DNA of 36,089 bases from an uncultured Erysipelotrichaceae bacterium (GCA_902766005.1 CACXCB010000049.1:1-36089), one strand, 5' to 3'; positions 24,462 through 32,444 are shown, counted from the first letter of the stretch. Notes: generated from the letters alone by a model not told the origin. A program made the numbers and translations.

Positions 24462-25364
24462 ATGAACAGCATGGAGAAAACAAGAGAATTTCTAAAGACA
24501 ATCGGCCTGCCTGGAGGGGATGCATATGATCTTCCGACATCAGAGAAGAGATTCAAAGATGGAGGGCAGTTCCGTTTCGAGGTTCCAGGAATCCAGGGAC
24601 CTAAAGTCATGCAGGCATTGCTTGAAGCCATGGACGGCTACGGGCTTTATCTGCACAGGGTAACACAGACTCAGGGAATCATGAGGCTGACAGATGAAGA
24701 AATTGTAAAGATGGTCGAACTTGCACATAAGTGGCAGACAGATTTAATTCTTGCAATCGGTCCCAGAGCTACTACAGACACATCTGCATCTGTACACACA
24801 GAAGAAGGCGTAAGAATGGGATACCGTCTCAGAGGTGAAGAACAGATAGTTCGTGCAATTGAAGATGTGAAAAGAGCTGTAAGACTGGGATGTCGTGGAT
24901 TCCTGGTATATGACGAGGGATGCTTATGGGCATTAAATGAATTCAGAAAGGCAGGAGAAATTCCGGCTGATTGTCACTTTAAAGTTTCAGCTCATACAGG
25001 ACATGGCAATCCGGCATCTGCGAAGCTTCTTGAAAGCATCGGTGCAGATTCTATCAATCCTGTAAGAGATATTCAGCTGCAGATGCTTGCAGCAATGAGA
25101 CAGGCTGTCGACTGTCCGATTGACATTCACACTGAGAACCCGAAATCCACAGGCGGATTTATCCGTCATTACGAAGTTCCGGAGATGATCAGAATAGCAG
25201 CTCCGATTTATCTGAAAACAGGCGGATCAGTTGCAGCAACACACAGCTGGGACAGCACAGTAGAAGATGCAAAGAAGCGTGCAAAACAGTGCAGTCTTGT
25301 AAAGAGAATGATTGATGAATATTATCCTGAGGCTGTTTGGAGCCCAAGGGGAAGCCTGATTTAA
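24462..25364 (+). CDS. TIM-barrel protein of uncertain function (resembles small proteins labelled 'U32-like')
   Basis: A 300-residue soluble protein with an alternating beta/alpha pattern. Recognisable segments are FRFEVPGIQGPKVMQALLEAM, LILAIGPRATTDTS, FLVYDEGCLWAL, FKVSAHTGHGNPASAK, IGADSINPVRDIQLQMLAAM and CPIDIHTENPKSTGGF. I recall similar ~300-aa proteins in Actinobacteria and Bacillota labelled peptidase-U32-like, but I see no protease motif, and an aldolase, epimerase or lyase role fits a TIM barrel better. It follows the decarboxylase by 19 bases and ends inside a terminator, closing the first transcription unit. Confidence 0.6.
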   Translation: MNSMEKTREFLKTIGLPGGDAYDLPTSEKRFKDGGQFRFEVPGIQGPKVMQALLEAMDGYGLYLHRVTQTQGIMRLTDEEIVKMVELAHKWQTDLILAIGPRATTDTSASVHTEEGVRMGYRLRGEEQIVRAIEDVKRAVRLGCRGFLVYDEGCLWALNEFRKAGEIPADCHFKVSAHTGHGNPASAKLLESIGADSINPVRDIQLQMLAAMRQAVDCPIDIHTENPKSTGGFIRHYEVPEMIRIAAPIYLKTGGSVAATHSWDSTVEDAKKRAKQCSLVKRMIDEYYPEAVWSPRGSLI

Positions 25365-25377
25365 TTCAGGCTTTTTT
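25352..25377 (+). terminator. Intrinsic terminator after the TIM-barrel gene
   Basis: AAGCCTGA (25352-25359) pairs with TCAGGCTT (25366-25373), followed by TTTT. The stop codon lies in the loop. Only 35 bases separate it from the next gene, so the downstream genes depend on read-through or on an unseen promoter. Confidence 0.75.
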
Positions 25378-25412
25378 AATGTCGGGAAGAAAGAATAAGG
25401 AGGAACAACAAC

Positions 25413-26558
25413 ATGAGACATCATTTATATAATCCTGATTTTAAATTTGTTATCGAGCCGGAGAGTTTTAACAAGTACACGGACAGGGAGCTTTTGCAGT
25501 ACTGCCTCGGAGCTAGCATGTATATGCCTGGCTTCAAGGACTTTGCACCTAAGATTTTAAGCAACGCAATGCCTGGCCTAACCAGCATGGTTCTGTGCTG
25601 CGAGGACGCATGCCCTGAAGAAAGAGTACTTGAAGCAGAAGAGAACATACATAAGCTGCTGAATACCGTGACCGATGCAGTTGACAGCGGCACTCTTGAT
25701 CCTGACAAGGTCCCGCTGATTTTTGTGCGTGTCCGCAATCTGGAACAGTTCAAACATTTCGGATCTGCTTTGACAAAGAACGAAGTCCGCTCTTTGTGTG
25801 GTATCAACTTTCCCAAGTTCAATGCAGAAAACGGATATGAGTATTATGCATATCTAAGAGACCTGAACGAGAAGTTCGGTGAGATCATTTACGGAATGCC
25901 GATTATTGAGGACAAGGAAGTGGCTTATAAAGAATCACGCATGTATGAGCTGACAGGAATCAAGCGTATTCTTGACAAATACAAGGACCTTGTACTTCAG
26001 GTTCGTGTCGGTGCGACAGACTTCTCCTCTGTATTTGGCGTGCGTCGTGGCGTGGGATATTCTGTCTATGACATTATGGCTGTCCGCGAATGCCTGTGTG
26101 ACATCCTGAACATGTTTACGAGAGACAATGACTATGTTGTTTCCGGACCTGTTTGGGAATATTTCCGCGCACCAAAGGAACTGATGTTTGAGGAGCTTCC
26201 GCATTATGGTATCGAGGATTATCTTGCCACGCGCCAGCCGATCGTAAACAACGAGATTGACGGCCTTCTCCGCGAGGTTATCCTGGACAAGGCAAACGGC
26301 TTTGTGGGACGCACGGTTATTCATCCAACCCATGTGAAGTTTGTCAATGCGATGATGGCTGTCACAAAGGAAGAATATGATGATGCATGCCAGATCCTTG
26401 GTACAGGAGGCGGTGTTGTCAAGGGATCCGGAGGAAACAAGATGAATGAGATCAAGCCTCATACAAACTGGGCTAAGAAAGTCTACAACAGGGCAAGGGC
26501 TTATGGTGTCATCCGTGATGAAAGCGGCCATGTGAAACTGTTCGCAGTAAATGAGTGA
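25413..26558 (+). CDS. CitE/HpcH-like C-C bond lyase (TIM-barrel, Ter-operon type)
   Basis: A 381-residue HpcH/HpaI-citrate-lyase superfamily protein. The opening MRHHLYNP, then YCLGASMYMPGF and SMVLCCEDACPEE (E64-D65), LIFVRVRNLEQF, GINFPKFNAENG and VVSGPVWEYFRAP match the longer 'C-C_Bond_Lyase' family described with tellurite-resistance-type (Ter) operons rather than classical CitE. The superfamily makes or breaks C-C bonds next to carboxylates using Mg2+ held by acidic residues. The gene is visibly richer in G+C and in CGC/GAC codons than the genes around it, suggesting a separate origin. GGAGGAACAACAAC precedes the ATG. Confidence 0.8.
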   Translation: MRHHLYNPDFKFVIEPESFNKYTDRELLQYCLGASMYMPGFKDFAPKILSNAMPGLTSMVLCCEDACPEERVLEAEENIHKLLNTVTDAVDSGTLDPDKVPLIFVRVRNLEQFKHFGSALTKNEVRSLCGINFPKFNAENGYEYYAYLRDLNEKFGEIIYGMPIIEDKEVAYKESRMYELTGIKRILDKYKDLVLQVRVGATDFSSVFGVRRGVGYSVYDIMAVRECLCDILNMFTRDNDYVVSGPVWEYFRAPKELMFEELPHYGIEDYLATRQPIVNNEIDGLLREVILDKANGFVGRTVIHPTHVKFVNAMMAVTKEEYDDACQILGTGGGVVKGSGGNKMNEIKPHTNWAKKVYNRARAYGVIRDESGHVKLFAVNE

Positions 26559-27069
26559 AAATATGATAAAACTGACTACACCGATCAGCGAAGAGGATAT
26601 TGCGAAACTGTCGGCAGGGGATACCGTTGAAATCAGCGGCTATATTCTCTGCGGGCGTGATGCTGTCCTTCCGAAAGTGCTGAAAATGATAGATGAGGGA
26701 ACAGTTGGAAATCTTGGAGTAGATCTTCATGGACAGGTGATATTCCATACGGCTGTTAGTCCTGCAGGAGTAGGACCTACCAGCTCAAACAAGCTGGAGA
26801 TTGAAAGCTCAATTGCACCTTTAAGCAAGGCCGGCATAAAGCTTCACCTTGGCAAGGGAGAACTCCACAAAGAGACAATCGAAGCACTGGATAAATATAA
26901 TGCGGTTTATGCAGTGATTCCCCCGGTTACGGCATTGCTTGGCTCAAAAACCAGTGAGGAAAAAGTAATTGCATTTCCGGAGCTTGGAATGGAAGCTTTG
27001 CATTTAATCAAGGTTGACGGTTATCCTGCAATCATAGGAGCGGCACACGGAAGGAGCATCTATGAATAG
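26551..27069 (+). CDS. Fumarase/L-tartrate dehydratase-type beta subunit
   Basis: A 172-residue protein matching the C-terminal domain of class I fumarases, which as a separate chain is the beta subunit of two-part hydro-lyases (TtdB/FumB-type). Key segments are LSAGDTVEISGYILCGRDAVLPK, LHGQVIFHTAVSPAGVG, SSIAPLSKAGIKLHLGKG and GMEALHLIKVDGYPA. Its start overlaps the lyase stop by 8 bases (ATGAGTGA), with a second possible ATG at 26563. It precedes the alpha subunit, the reverse of the usual alpha-beta order, and overlaps it by 8 bases. Confidence 0.88.
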   Translation: MSENMIKLTTPISEEDIAKLSAGDTVEISGYILCGRDAVLPKVLKMIDEGTVGNLGVDLHGQVIFHTAVSPAGVGPTSSNKLEIESSIAPLSKAGIKLHLGKGELHKETIEALDKYNAVYAVIPPVTALLGSKTSEEKVIAFPELGMEALHLIKVDGYPAIIGAAHGRSIYE

Positions 27070-27919
27070 AACTTATGAAGAAATAACTGCCCTTGTAAGA
27101 GATACACTGGTTGAAGCAGGCAGCACTTTCAGACCTGACAAAAAAGAAGCCTATAAAAGGGCAATAGAAAAAGAAAGAAATGAGAAAGCAAAATGGGTGC
27201 TGGAGACAATTCTTGCCAATGCAGAAGCTGCCGAGAATAATCAAAGCCCGTTATGTGATGATACAGGTATTCCGCATCTTGTGCTGGAGGTCGGTGATGA
27301 CTGTGCAGTGACAGGAAAAATGCTGGATGCAATTAAGGAGGGTGTTGCACAAGGATTGCGCAAGCTTCCGGGCCGTCCCATGGGAATCATGGGTGATGAC
27401 AGTCACAGAATTGACCAGAGCGGGGGATTAAATCCTGACAGTGCAGGGGTTGAGCCTGCACCGATCCTGCTTCGCAGATGCAAGGATAACGTTATACGTC
27501 TGCATATTTTGATGTTCGGCGGAGGACCTGCCATCCGCGGAAAAACATACAGAGTATTCCACAAGCATAATACACAGGTTGTACTGGATGAAATTGTAAA
27601 ATGGGCTACAGAAGGTGTCGCGCAATTAGGGTGCTCGCCATGCACATTGGCAGTGGGTGTAGGAAGAAGCCATTTTGAGGCAACATCGATGATGCTTCAG
27701 GCACAGGTTGACGGCAGATATGGTGTTCAGTCAGAAATGGAAACTGAAATCACAAGAAGAGTCAATGAGGCAAATATCGGTCCTCTCGGCCTTCATGGGG
27801 ATACAAGTGTAATCGCTACATTCATGAAGGTAGGACCGCAGAGAGCTTCCGGAGTACGAATTGTCTGTGTAAGACCAACATGTTGTTTCGAACCAAGAAT
27901 TGCTACTATAGAATTTTAA
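27062..27919 (+). CDS. Fumarase/L-tartrate dehydratase-type alpha subunit (Fe-S)
   Basis: A 285-residue iron-sulfur hydro-lyase alpha subunit. Candidate cluster cysteines lie in SPLCDDTGIPHLVLEVG, QLGCSPCTLAVGVGR and the terminal RPTCCFEPR. The family stretch EANIGPLGLHGDTSVIAT corresponds to the GPxGLGG region of fumarases and differs at one glycine (LHG). With the beta subunit it would add or remove water at a small 2-hydroxy dicarboxylate such as malate, tartrate or a methylated analogue. The gene ends at a terminator, making lyase-beta-alpha a compact unit. Confidence 0.88.
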   Translation: MNRTYEEITALVRDTLVEAGSTFRPDKKEAYKRAIEKERNEKAKWVLETILANAEAAENNQSPLCDDTGIPHLVLEVGDDCAVTGKMLDAIKEGVAQGLRKLPGRPMGIMGDDSHRIDQSGGLNPDSAGVEPAPILLRRCKDNVIRLHILMFGGGPAIRGKTYRVFHKHNTQVVLDEIVKWATEGVAQLGCSPCTLAVGVGRSHFEATSMMLQAQVDGRYGVQSEMETEITRRVNEANIGPLGLHGDTSVIATFMKVGPQRASGVRIVCVRPTCCFEPRIATIEF

Positions 27920-27962
27920 AGAGCTGTTTGTGAGATGAATTTCAAGCAAATAGCTCTTTTTT
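27918..27962 (+). terminator. Intrinsic terminator after the hydro-lyase genes
   Basis: AAAGAGCT (27918-27925) pairs with AGCTCTTT (27952-27959), extended inward by TTTG/CAAA, followed by a T run. It overlaps the alpha-subunit stop codon and closes the unit beginning at 25413. Confidence 0.8.
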
Positions 27963-28003
27963 GAAAAAAGGAAATAATCAATATTTGGTAAGAGGAGTGG
28001 CTG

Positions 28004-29407
28004 ATGTCAAAAAAGAACAGGTTTAAAAAAGTAATGTCTTCAACCGATATACTTGTTGTTGCATTCGGTGCAATGATCGGATGGGGCTGGGTGGTTTCAT
28101 CCGGAAGATGGATACAAAATGCAGGTGTTGTCGGAACATTAATTGGTTTCATTATCGGCGGTATTATGATTTATTTTGTCGGTATGACCTATGCAGAACT
28201 TACGCCTGCTATGCCTAAGGTTGGAGGTGAACATGTTTTCAGTTATAAAGCTTTTGGACCGACCGGTTCTTTTATTTGTACATGGGCACTTATATTAAGT
28301 TATATCGGTGTGGTCTGTTTTGAGGCAGTTTCGTTACCGGCAATTATACAATACATTTTTCCGTCTTTCGCACAAGGTTATCTATATACCATAGCCGGTT
28401 CTGATGTTTATTTGACAAGCATACTGCTGGCATCATTTTGTACGATCGGAATTGTAATAATAAATATTCTGGGAATTAAAGCTGCTTCAATATTTCAGAC
28501 AGTTCTGACTGTAACGATTGCTGTTGTCGGTATAATTCTTGTTTTAGCATCTGCATTAAATGGAAGTGCAGCCAATCTGGATGGGCAAATACTTGTTGGC
28601 GAAGGTATCGGATGTGTAAAAAATATCTTCTCTGTTGCGGTAGTTGCTCCTTTTTTTCTGTTTGGATTCGATGTTATTCCGCAGGTTGCTGAAGAAATCA
28701 ATATTCCTCTTGAAAAGATTGCTAAAGTATTACTCTTATCTATTATTTGTGCAGTTACATTCTACGGTCTTGTTGTTCTTGCAGTCGGCTATGCCCTTGA
28801 TACGGATGGTATTGCTGTGGCAATGAAGGGATCCGGACTGGTAACAGCTTCAGCAATGGAAAAGGTTTTTAACAGTACAGTTATGGCGAAGATTCTAATT
28901 ATCGGTGGACTTTGCGGTGTAGTAACAAGCTGGAATTCGTTTTTAATCGGAGGAAGCAGAGCTATTTTTTCAATGGCTGAATCAAGGATGATTCCGGGAA
29001 GGTTTTCAGTTCTTGATAAAAAATATAAGACACCTGTGAATGCTTTGCTTTTGATCGGCATTCTTTCATTGATTGCACCGTTTTTTGGCAGAACAATGCT
29101 TGTCTGGATATCTGATGCAGCAAGCTTTGCGTGCTGCCTTGCATATTGTATGGTTTCCATGTCATTTGTGATATTAAGGAAAAAAGAACCGGATCTTCAC
29201 AGACCTTACAAGGTCAGAAATTACAAATTTGTCGGTGCTACTGCAACATTTTTATCCGGACTCATGGTAGTACTTTACTTAATACCCGGTTCCGGATGTT
29301 CTATGACAATAGAGGAATGGATCATCGTAGGAGGCTGGACAATTCTGGGTATTATTTTTTATTTTATATGCAAAAGACATTACGGAGAGAAATTTGCTAA
29401 ATTATAA
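28004..29407 (+). CDS. APC-superfamily amino acid/organic cation permease, copy 1
   Basis: A 467-residue transporter with 12 predicted membrane helices. The first helix holds VVAFGAMIGWGWVVSSGRW, the broken-helix GxIG-type substrate site of APC permeases. KVGGEHVFSYKAFGPTGSF and FGFDVIPQVAEEI (helix 6) follow. Its closest relative in the window is the permease at 30992 with identical length. Import of an amino acid or amine that the locus then attaches to the glycan is the simplest explanation; the substrate is unknown. AAGAGGAG precedes the ATG. Confidence 0.9.
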   Translation: MSKKNRFKKVMSSTDILVVAFGAMIGWGWVVSSGRWIQNAGVVGTLIGFIIGGIMIYFVGMTYAELTPAMPKVGGEHVFSYKAFGPTGSFICTWALILSYIGVVCFEAVSLPAIIQYIFPSFAQGYLYTIAGSDVYLTSILLASFCTIGIVIINILGIKAASIFQTVLTVTIAVVGIILVLASALNGSAANLDGQILVGEGIGCVKNIFSVAVVAPFFLFGFDVIPQVAEEINIPLEKIAKVLLLSIICAVTFYGLVVLAVGYALDTDGIAVAMKGSGLVTASAMEKVFNSTVMAKILIIGGLCGVVTSWNSFLIGGSRAIFSMAESRMIPGRFSVLDKKYKTPVNALLLIGILSLIAPFFGRTMLVWISDAASFACCLAYCMVSMSFVILRKKEPDLHRPYKVRNYKFVGATATFLSGLMVVLYLIPGSGCSMTIEEWIIVGGWTILGIIFYFICKRHYGEKFAKL

Positions 29408-29817
29408 AAACAGGGATGAATTATCCAAAACAGTCATCCGTTGAAGTCATTTAAAAATAAAATTTCTGTTGAATCAAATTGTGTTCCTTAATTAGCGATT
29501 TCTGATAAATATTTTTTATTGTCTATTAACAGTCTTGACCCGGTTTTCCAAAATGTTTTCCCAAGCAATATTATTTATTGACTTTGCCGGTAAAAAGATT
29601 GTTTATAGAATCACTGCTGTGGCGGACTCATGCCCGTCACAGCAGTGTTTTTGAATTTCATAACCAATACTGCTTTCATTAAGTCTTCGGGATTAATTGC
29701 TTTATTACTGTTGGAAACTTATTATTTGATGAAGCAATTTGTAAGGATATATCGGAGCGTATTGTCAGAAAAAATACTAAGCATTATGTTTACAAAAGAA
29801 AGAAGGGAAACTTATTT
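29408..29817. other. 410-bp gap with a hairpin terminator and a possible promoter
   Basis: No convincing gene is present; an 81-codon frame at 29630 has no ribosome site and overlaps the next gene. TTGACT (29578-29583) and TTTATA (29602-29607) with an 18-base spacer may be a promoter, its start falling near the hairpin listed at 29612. The rest is AT-rich and shows nothing I recognise. Confidence 0.45.
29612..29652 (+). terminator. Strong hairpin terminator in the permease/ATP-grasp gap
   Basis: CACTGCTGTG (29612-29621) pairs perfectly with CACAGCAGTG (29638-29647), followed by TTTTTG. It is the likely end of the transcript carrying the first permease. A promoter-like pair lies just upstream, so it could also be the body of a short RNA. 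Confidence 0.75.
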
Positions 29818-30942
29818 ATGTATATTGAAATCACCAATAATCCTGAAAAAAGAATTGAAATGGCAAAGGAAATAATTGCGGAAAAAAAGTCATATTACAC
29901 TCAGGAGGTTCTGGATTCCTTACGTGATGTTGTCAAAAAGAAAACAAATATTTCCGATCCGGAAGAACTTGAAAATGAATTATATAAAACCGTTTATTTC
30001 TATTGGGCATATGGCTGTACAGCCGAAGAATATTATTATCTGGATTTCCCGAATAAAACACATGAGGAAATTAAAGAGTATATAACCACAAGAGAGAAAA
30101 TAGTATACAGAAACAGACTGAATAAAATTGAAGATGCACATATTCTTAATAATAAGTGGGATGCATATTGTCTGTTCAAGGATTATTTCGGACGAGATGT
30201 TATAAAAATCGGCAAAATGGAAGATTTTCCTGTTTTCTGTGATTTTGTACAAAAGCATTCCTCATTTGTGGTAAAGCCCACTGATATGGGAGGAGGCAGA
30301 GGAGTTCATAAAGTAACTGTTAATCCCGGCACAAATAAAGAAGAATTGAAAACGATTTTTTGCGAAATTCTGGAGGAAATCGAAAAGAATAAAAATCAAT
30401 ATTTGCGCGGAAAAGAAAATTCTATTATTTTGGAAGAACTGATTATTCAAGATCCAAGGATGGCTGCTTTTCACCCTGAATCAGTAAATGGAGTGCGAGT
30501 TCCGACTTTCCGAATCGGTGATACGGTACATATTTATCATCCATGGTTTAAGATTGGCAGAGGCGGAGCATTTCTCACAAGTGCCGTTTTCGGAACAATG
30601 GATGCGGGAATAGATCCTGTAACAGGAGTCGTTAATTCACCGGGATATACGGAAAATAGCGAATGTTTCGAAACACATCCTGATACAGGTATTCAATTCA
30701 CCGGTTTTCAAATTCCGCGATGGGATGAACTGGTCAAAACAGTTACAGAAATTGCCATGAAACTTGATACAATCCGGTATGTCGGATGGGATATGGTATT
30801 GTCTGAAAACGGATGGGTATTAATGGAAGGAAACTTCAGCGGTGATTTTATGTGGCAGATGATTGAAAAGAAGGGAACAAAAAAAGAGCTTGAAGAATTG
30901 ATTGGATGGAAACTGACAAAAGATTTCTGGTGGCAGGAATAA
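29818..30942 (+). CDS. Sugar-transfer-associated ATP-grasp protein
   Basis: A 374-residue protein matching the ATP-grasp family found beside sugar transferases (ATPgrasp_ST type). DAYCLFKDYFGRDVIKIG is followed by SFVVKPTDMGGGRGVHKV (ATP lysine and glycine loop), SVNGVRVPTFRIG, FKIGRGGAFLTS, the HPDTG and FQIPRWDELV stretch, and IRYVGWDMVLSENGWVLMEGN with the metal-binding E and N. It probably ligates an amino or hydroxy acid to a sugar or lipid-linked intermediate. GAAGGGA precedes the ATG. It is followed after 49 bases by a second permease, hinting that transporter and ligase share a substrate (inference). Confidence 0.85.
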   Translation: MYIEITNNPEKRIEMAKEIIAEKKSYYTQEVLDSLRDVVKKKTNISDPEELENELYKTVYFYWAYGCTAEEYYYLDFPNKTHEEIKEYITTREKIVYRNRLNKIEDAHILNNKWDAYCLFKDYFGRDVIKIGKMEDFPVFCDFVQKHSSFVVKPTDMGGGRGVHKVTVNPGTNKEELKTIFCEILEEIEKNKNQYLRGKENSIILEELIIQDPRMAAFHPESVNGVRVPTFRIGDTVHIYHPWFKIGRGGAFLTSAVFGTMDAGIDPVTGVVNSPGYTENSECFETHPDTGIQFTGFQIPRWDELVKTVTEIAMKLDTIRYVGWDMVLSENGWVLMEGNFSGDFMWQMIEKKGTKKELEELIGWKLTKDFWWQE

Positions 30943-30991
30943 TCATCGGTGAAACCGAAATATAGTTCTGATAAATAACGGAAAGAAGAAC

Positions 30992-32395
30992 ATGGAAAAT
31001 AAGACAAAATTAGAAAAAAAACTATCACCATTAAATGTATGGTCTCTTGCTCTTGGCTGTATTATCGGATGGGGTGCTTTTGTCATGCCGGGAAATACCT
31101 TTCTTGTCAAAGCAGGACCTCTTGGCACAATGATTGCTATGGGTATTGCAGCTTTGATCATGATCATTATTTCATTTAACTATCATTTTATGATCAATAA
31201 GTTTCCTGTAGCGGGAGGGGAATTCACCTATACACAGAAAGCATTTGGTCAGAATCATGCTTTTATATGCTCATGGTTTCTGGGTTTATCTTATCTGGCT
31301 ATTGTTCCGCTCAATGCAACAGCTTTAGCATTAATCGGCCGGAATTTGATGAATAATATTTTTCAAATCGGATTTCATTACAGTGTAGCAGGGTATGATA
31401 TTTATTTCGGTGAGATTATCCTCGCTGTTGCTGCTTTATTACTTTTTGCTTTGCTGAGTATCAGAGGTGTAAAGTTTACAGGAGTTTTCCAGACAGGACT
31501 GGTATTTGCTTTGGTAGGCGGAGTGCTGATTATTGCAGTTGCAGCTATTGTTAATCCTAATGTGCGTTTTTCAAATCTTACACCCGGGTTTTATCCCGGA
31601 AACGGTGCTGTTTCAGGAATACTTGCCGTAGTTGCTGTAGCTCCGTGGGCTTTCGTTGGATTTGATACAATACCTCAGGCAGCTGAGGAATTTATGTTTT
31701 CTGCCAAAAAAACAAAGTTTATTATGGTGTTATCCATTCTTTTCGGAGCAGCGGTATATGTTGTGCTAAATACTGTAACAGCAGCTGTTGTGCCGCAAGG
31801 ATATAGTGATTGGGCAGCATACATTGATGATCTGCCTAACCAGACAGGATTGCTTTCCTTACCAACCTTTCATGCAGGATATCAGCTTTTAGGTACTGCA
31901 GGAGTGATTTTTCTGGGTATTGCTGTTTCCGGGGCGATTCTTTCGGGAATCATCGGATTTTACATGGCAACAAGCCGGCTTCTTTATTCTATGTCTAAAG
32001 AAAATGTATTACCGGTATGGTTTGGTGAACTGCATCAGGAATATAAAACTCCCGCAAATGCAATTCTGTTTGTACTTGCAATAGCACTGATTGCACCTTT
32101 CTTTGGAAGAACTGCTCTCGGCTGGATTGTAGATATGTCTTCAATCGGCGCAGCTATTGGATACGGCTATACTTCATTAGCAGCATATAAATTTGCCAAA
32201 ATCGAAAAGAATAATCAAATTAAGCTGACAGGTATAATAGGAAGCATTATGGCACTTGTATTTATTGTGCTATTACTGGTCCCGATTCCGATGTTTAATT
32301 GTTCCCTTGGCAAAGAAGCATACATATGTCTGATTATATGGATCGCTTTAGGAGTGATCTTTTATTTTTCAGCCAGGATGAAAAAAAGCACTTAA
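30992..32395 (+). CDS. APC-superfamily permease, copy 2
   Basis: A 467-residue permease with 12 helices, homologous to the 28004 gene: LALGCIIGWGAFVMPGN in helix 1, PVAGGEFTYTQKAFGQNHAF, and VGFDTIPQAAEEF in helix 6. Divergence between the copies is considerable, so they may carry different substrates. It is the last gene of the metabolic/glycan block and ends before the terminator at 32445. GGAAAGAAGAAC lies before the ATG. Confidence 0.9.
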   Translation: MENKTKLEKKLSPLNVWSLALGCIIGWGAFVMPGNTFLVKAGPLGTMIAMGIAALIMIIISFNYHFMINKFPVAGGEFTYTQKAFGQNHAFICSWFLGLSYLAIVPLNATALALIGRNLMNNIFQIGFHYSVAGYDIYFGEIILAVAALLLFALLSIRGVKFTGVFQTGLVFALVGGVLIIAVAAIVNPNVRFSNLTPGFYPGNGAVSGILAVVAVAPWAFVGFDTIPQAAEEFMFSAKKTKFIMVLSILFGAAVYVVLNTVTAAVVPQGYSDWAAYIDDLPNQTGLLSLPTFHAGYQLLGTAGVIFLGIAVSGAILSGIIGFYMATSRLLYSMSKENVLPVWFGELHQEYKTPANAILFVLAIALIAPFFGRTALGWIVDMSSIGAAIGYGYTSLAAYKFAKIEKNNQIKLTGIIGSIMALVFIVLLLVPIPMFNCSLGKEAYICLIIWIALGVIFYFSARMKKST

Positions 32396-32444
32396 AGGCA
32401 TTTACGAAGACATCATGCACTTTCCGAAATCAGAACAATAGTAA

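Noticed and set aside
24462..25364. Calling the TIM-barrel protein a U32 peptidase
   Set aside because: The family label that I remember is an annotation habit. I see none of the expected U32 signature, and the context is metabolic.
22296..27919. A complete phosphonate biosynthesis cluster
   Set aside because: Only the decarboxylase fits. The PEP mutase motif, the aminotransferase or dehydrogenase of known phosphonate loci, and phosphonate-specific transferases were not found in any translated gene of the window.
29630..29875. An 81-aa protein before the ATP-grasp gene
   Set aside because: There is no ribosome site; it starts in the hairpin and overlaps the ATP-grasp start, whose own site is better.
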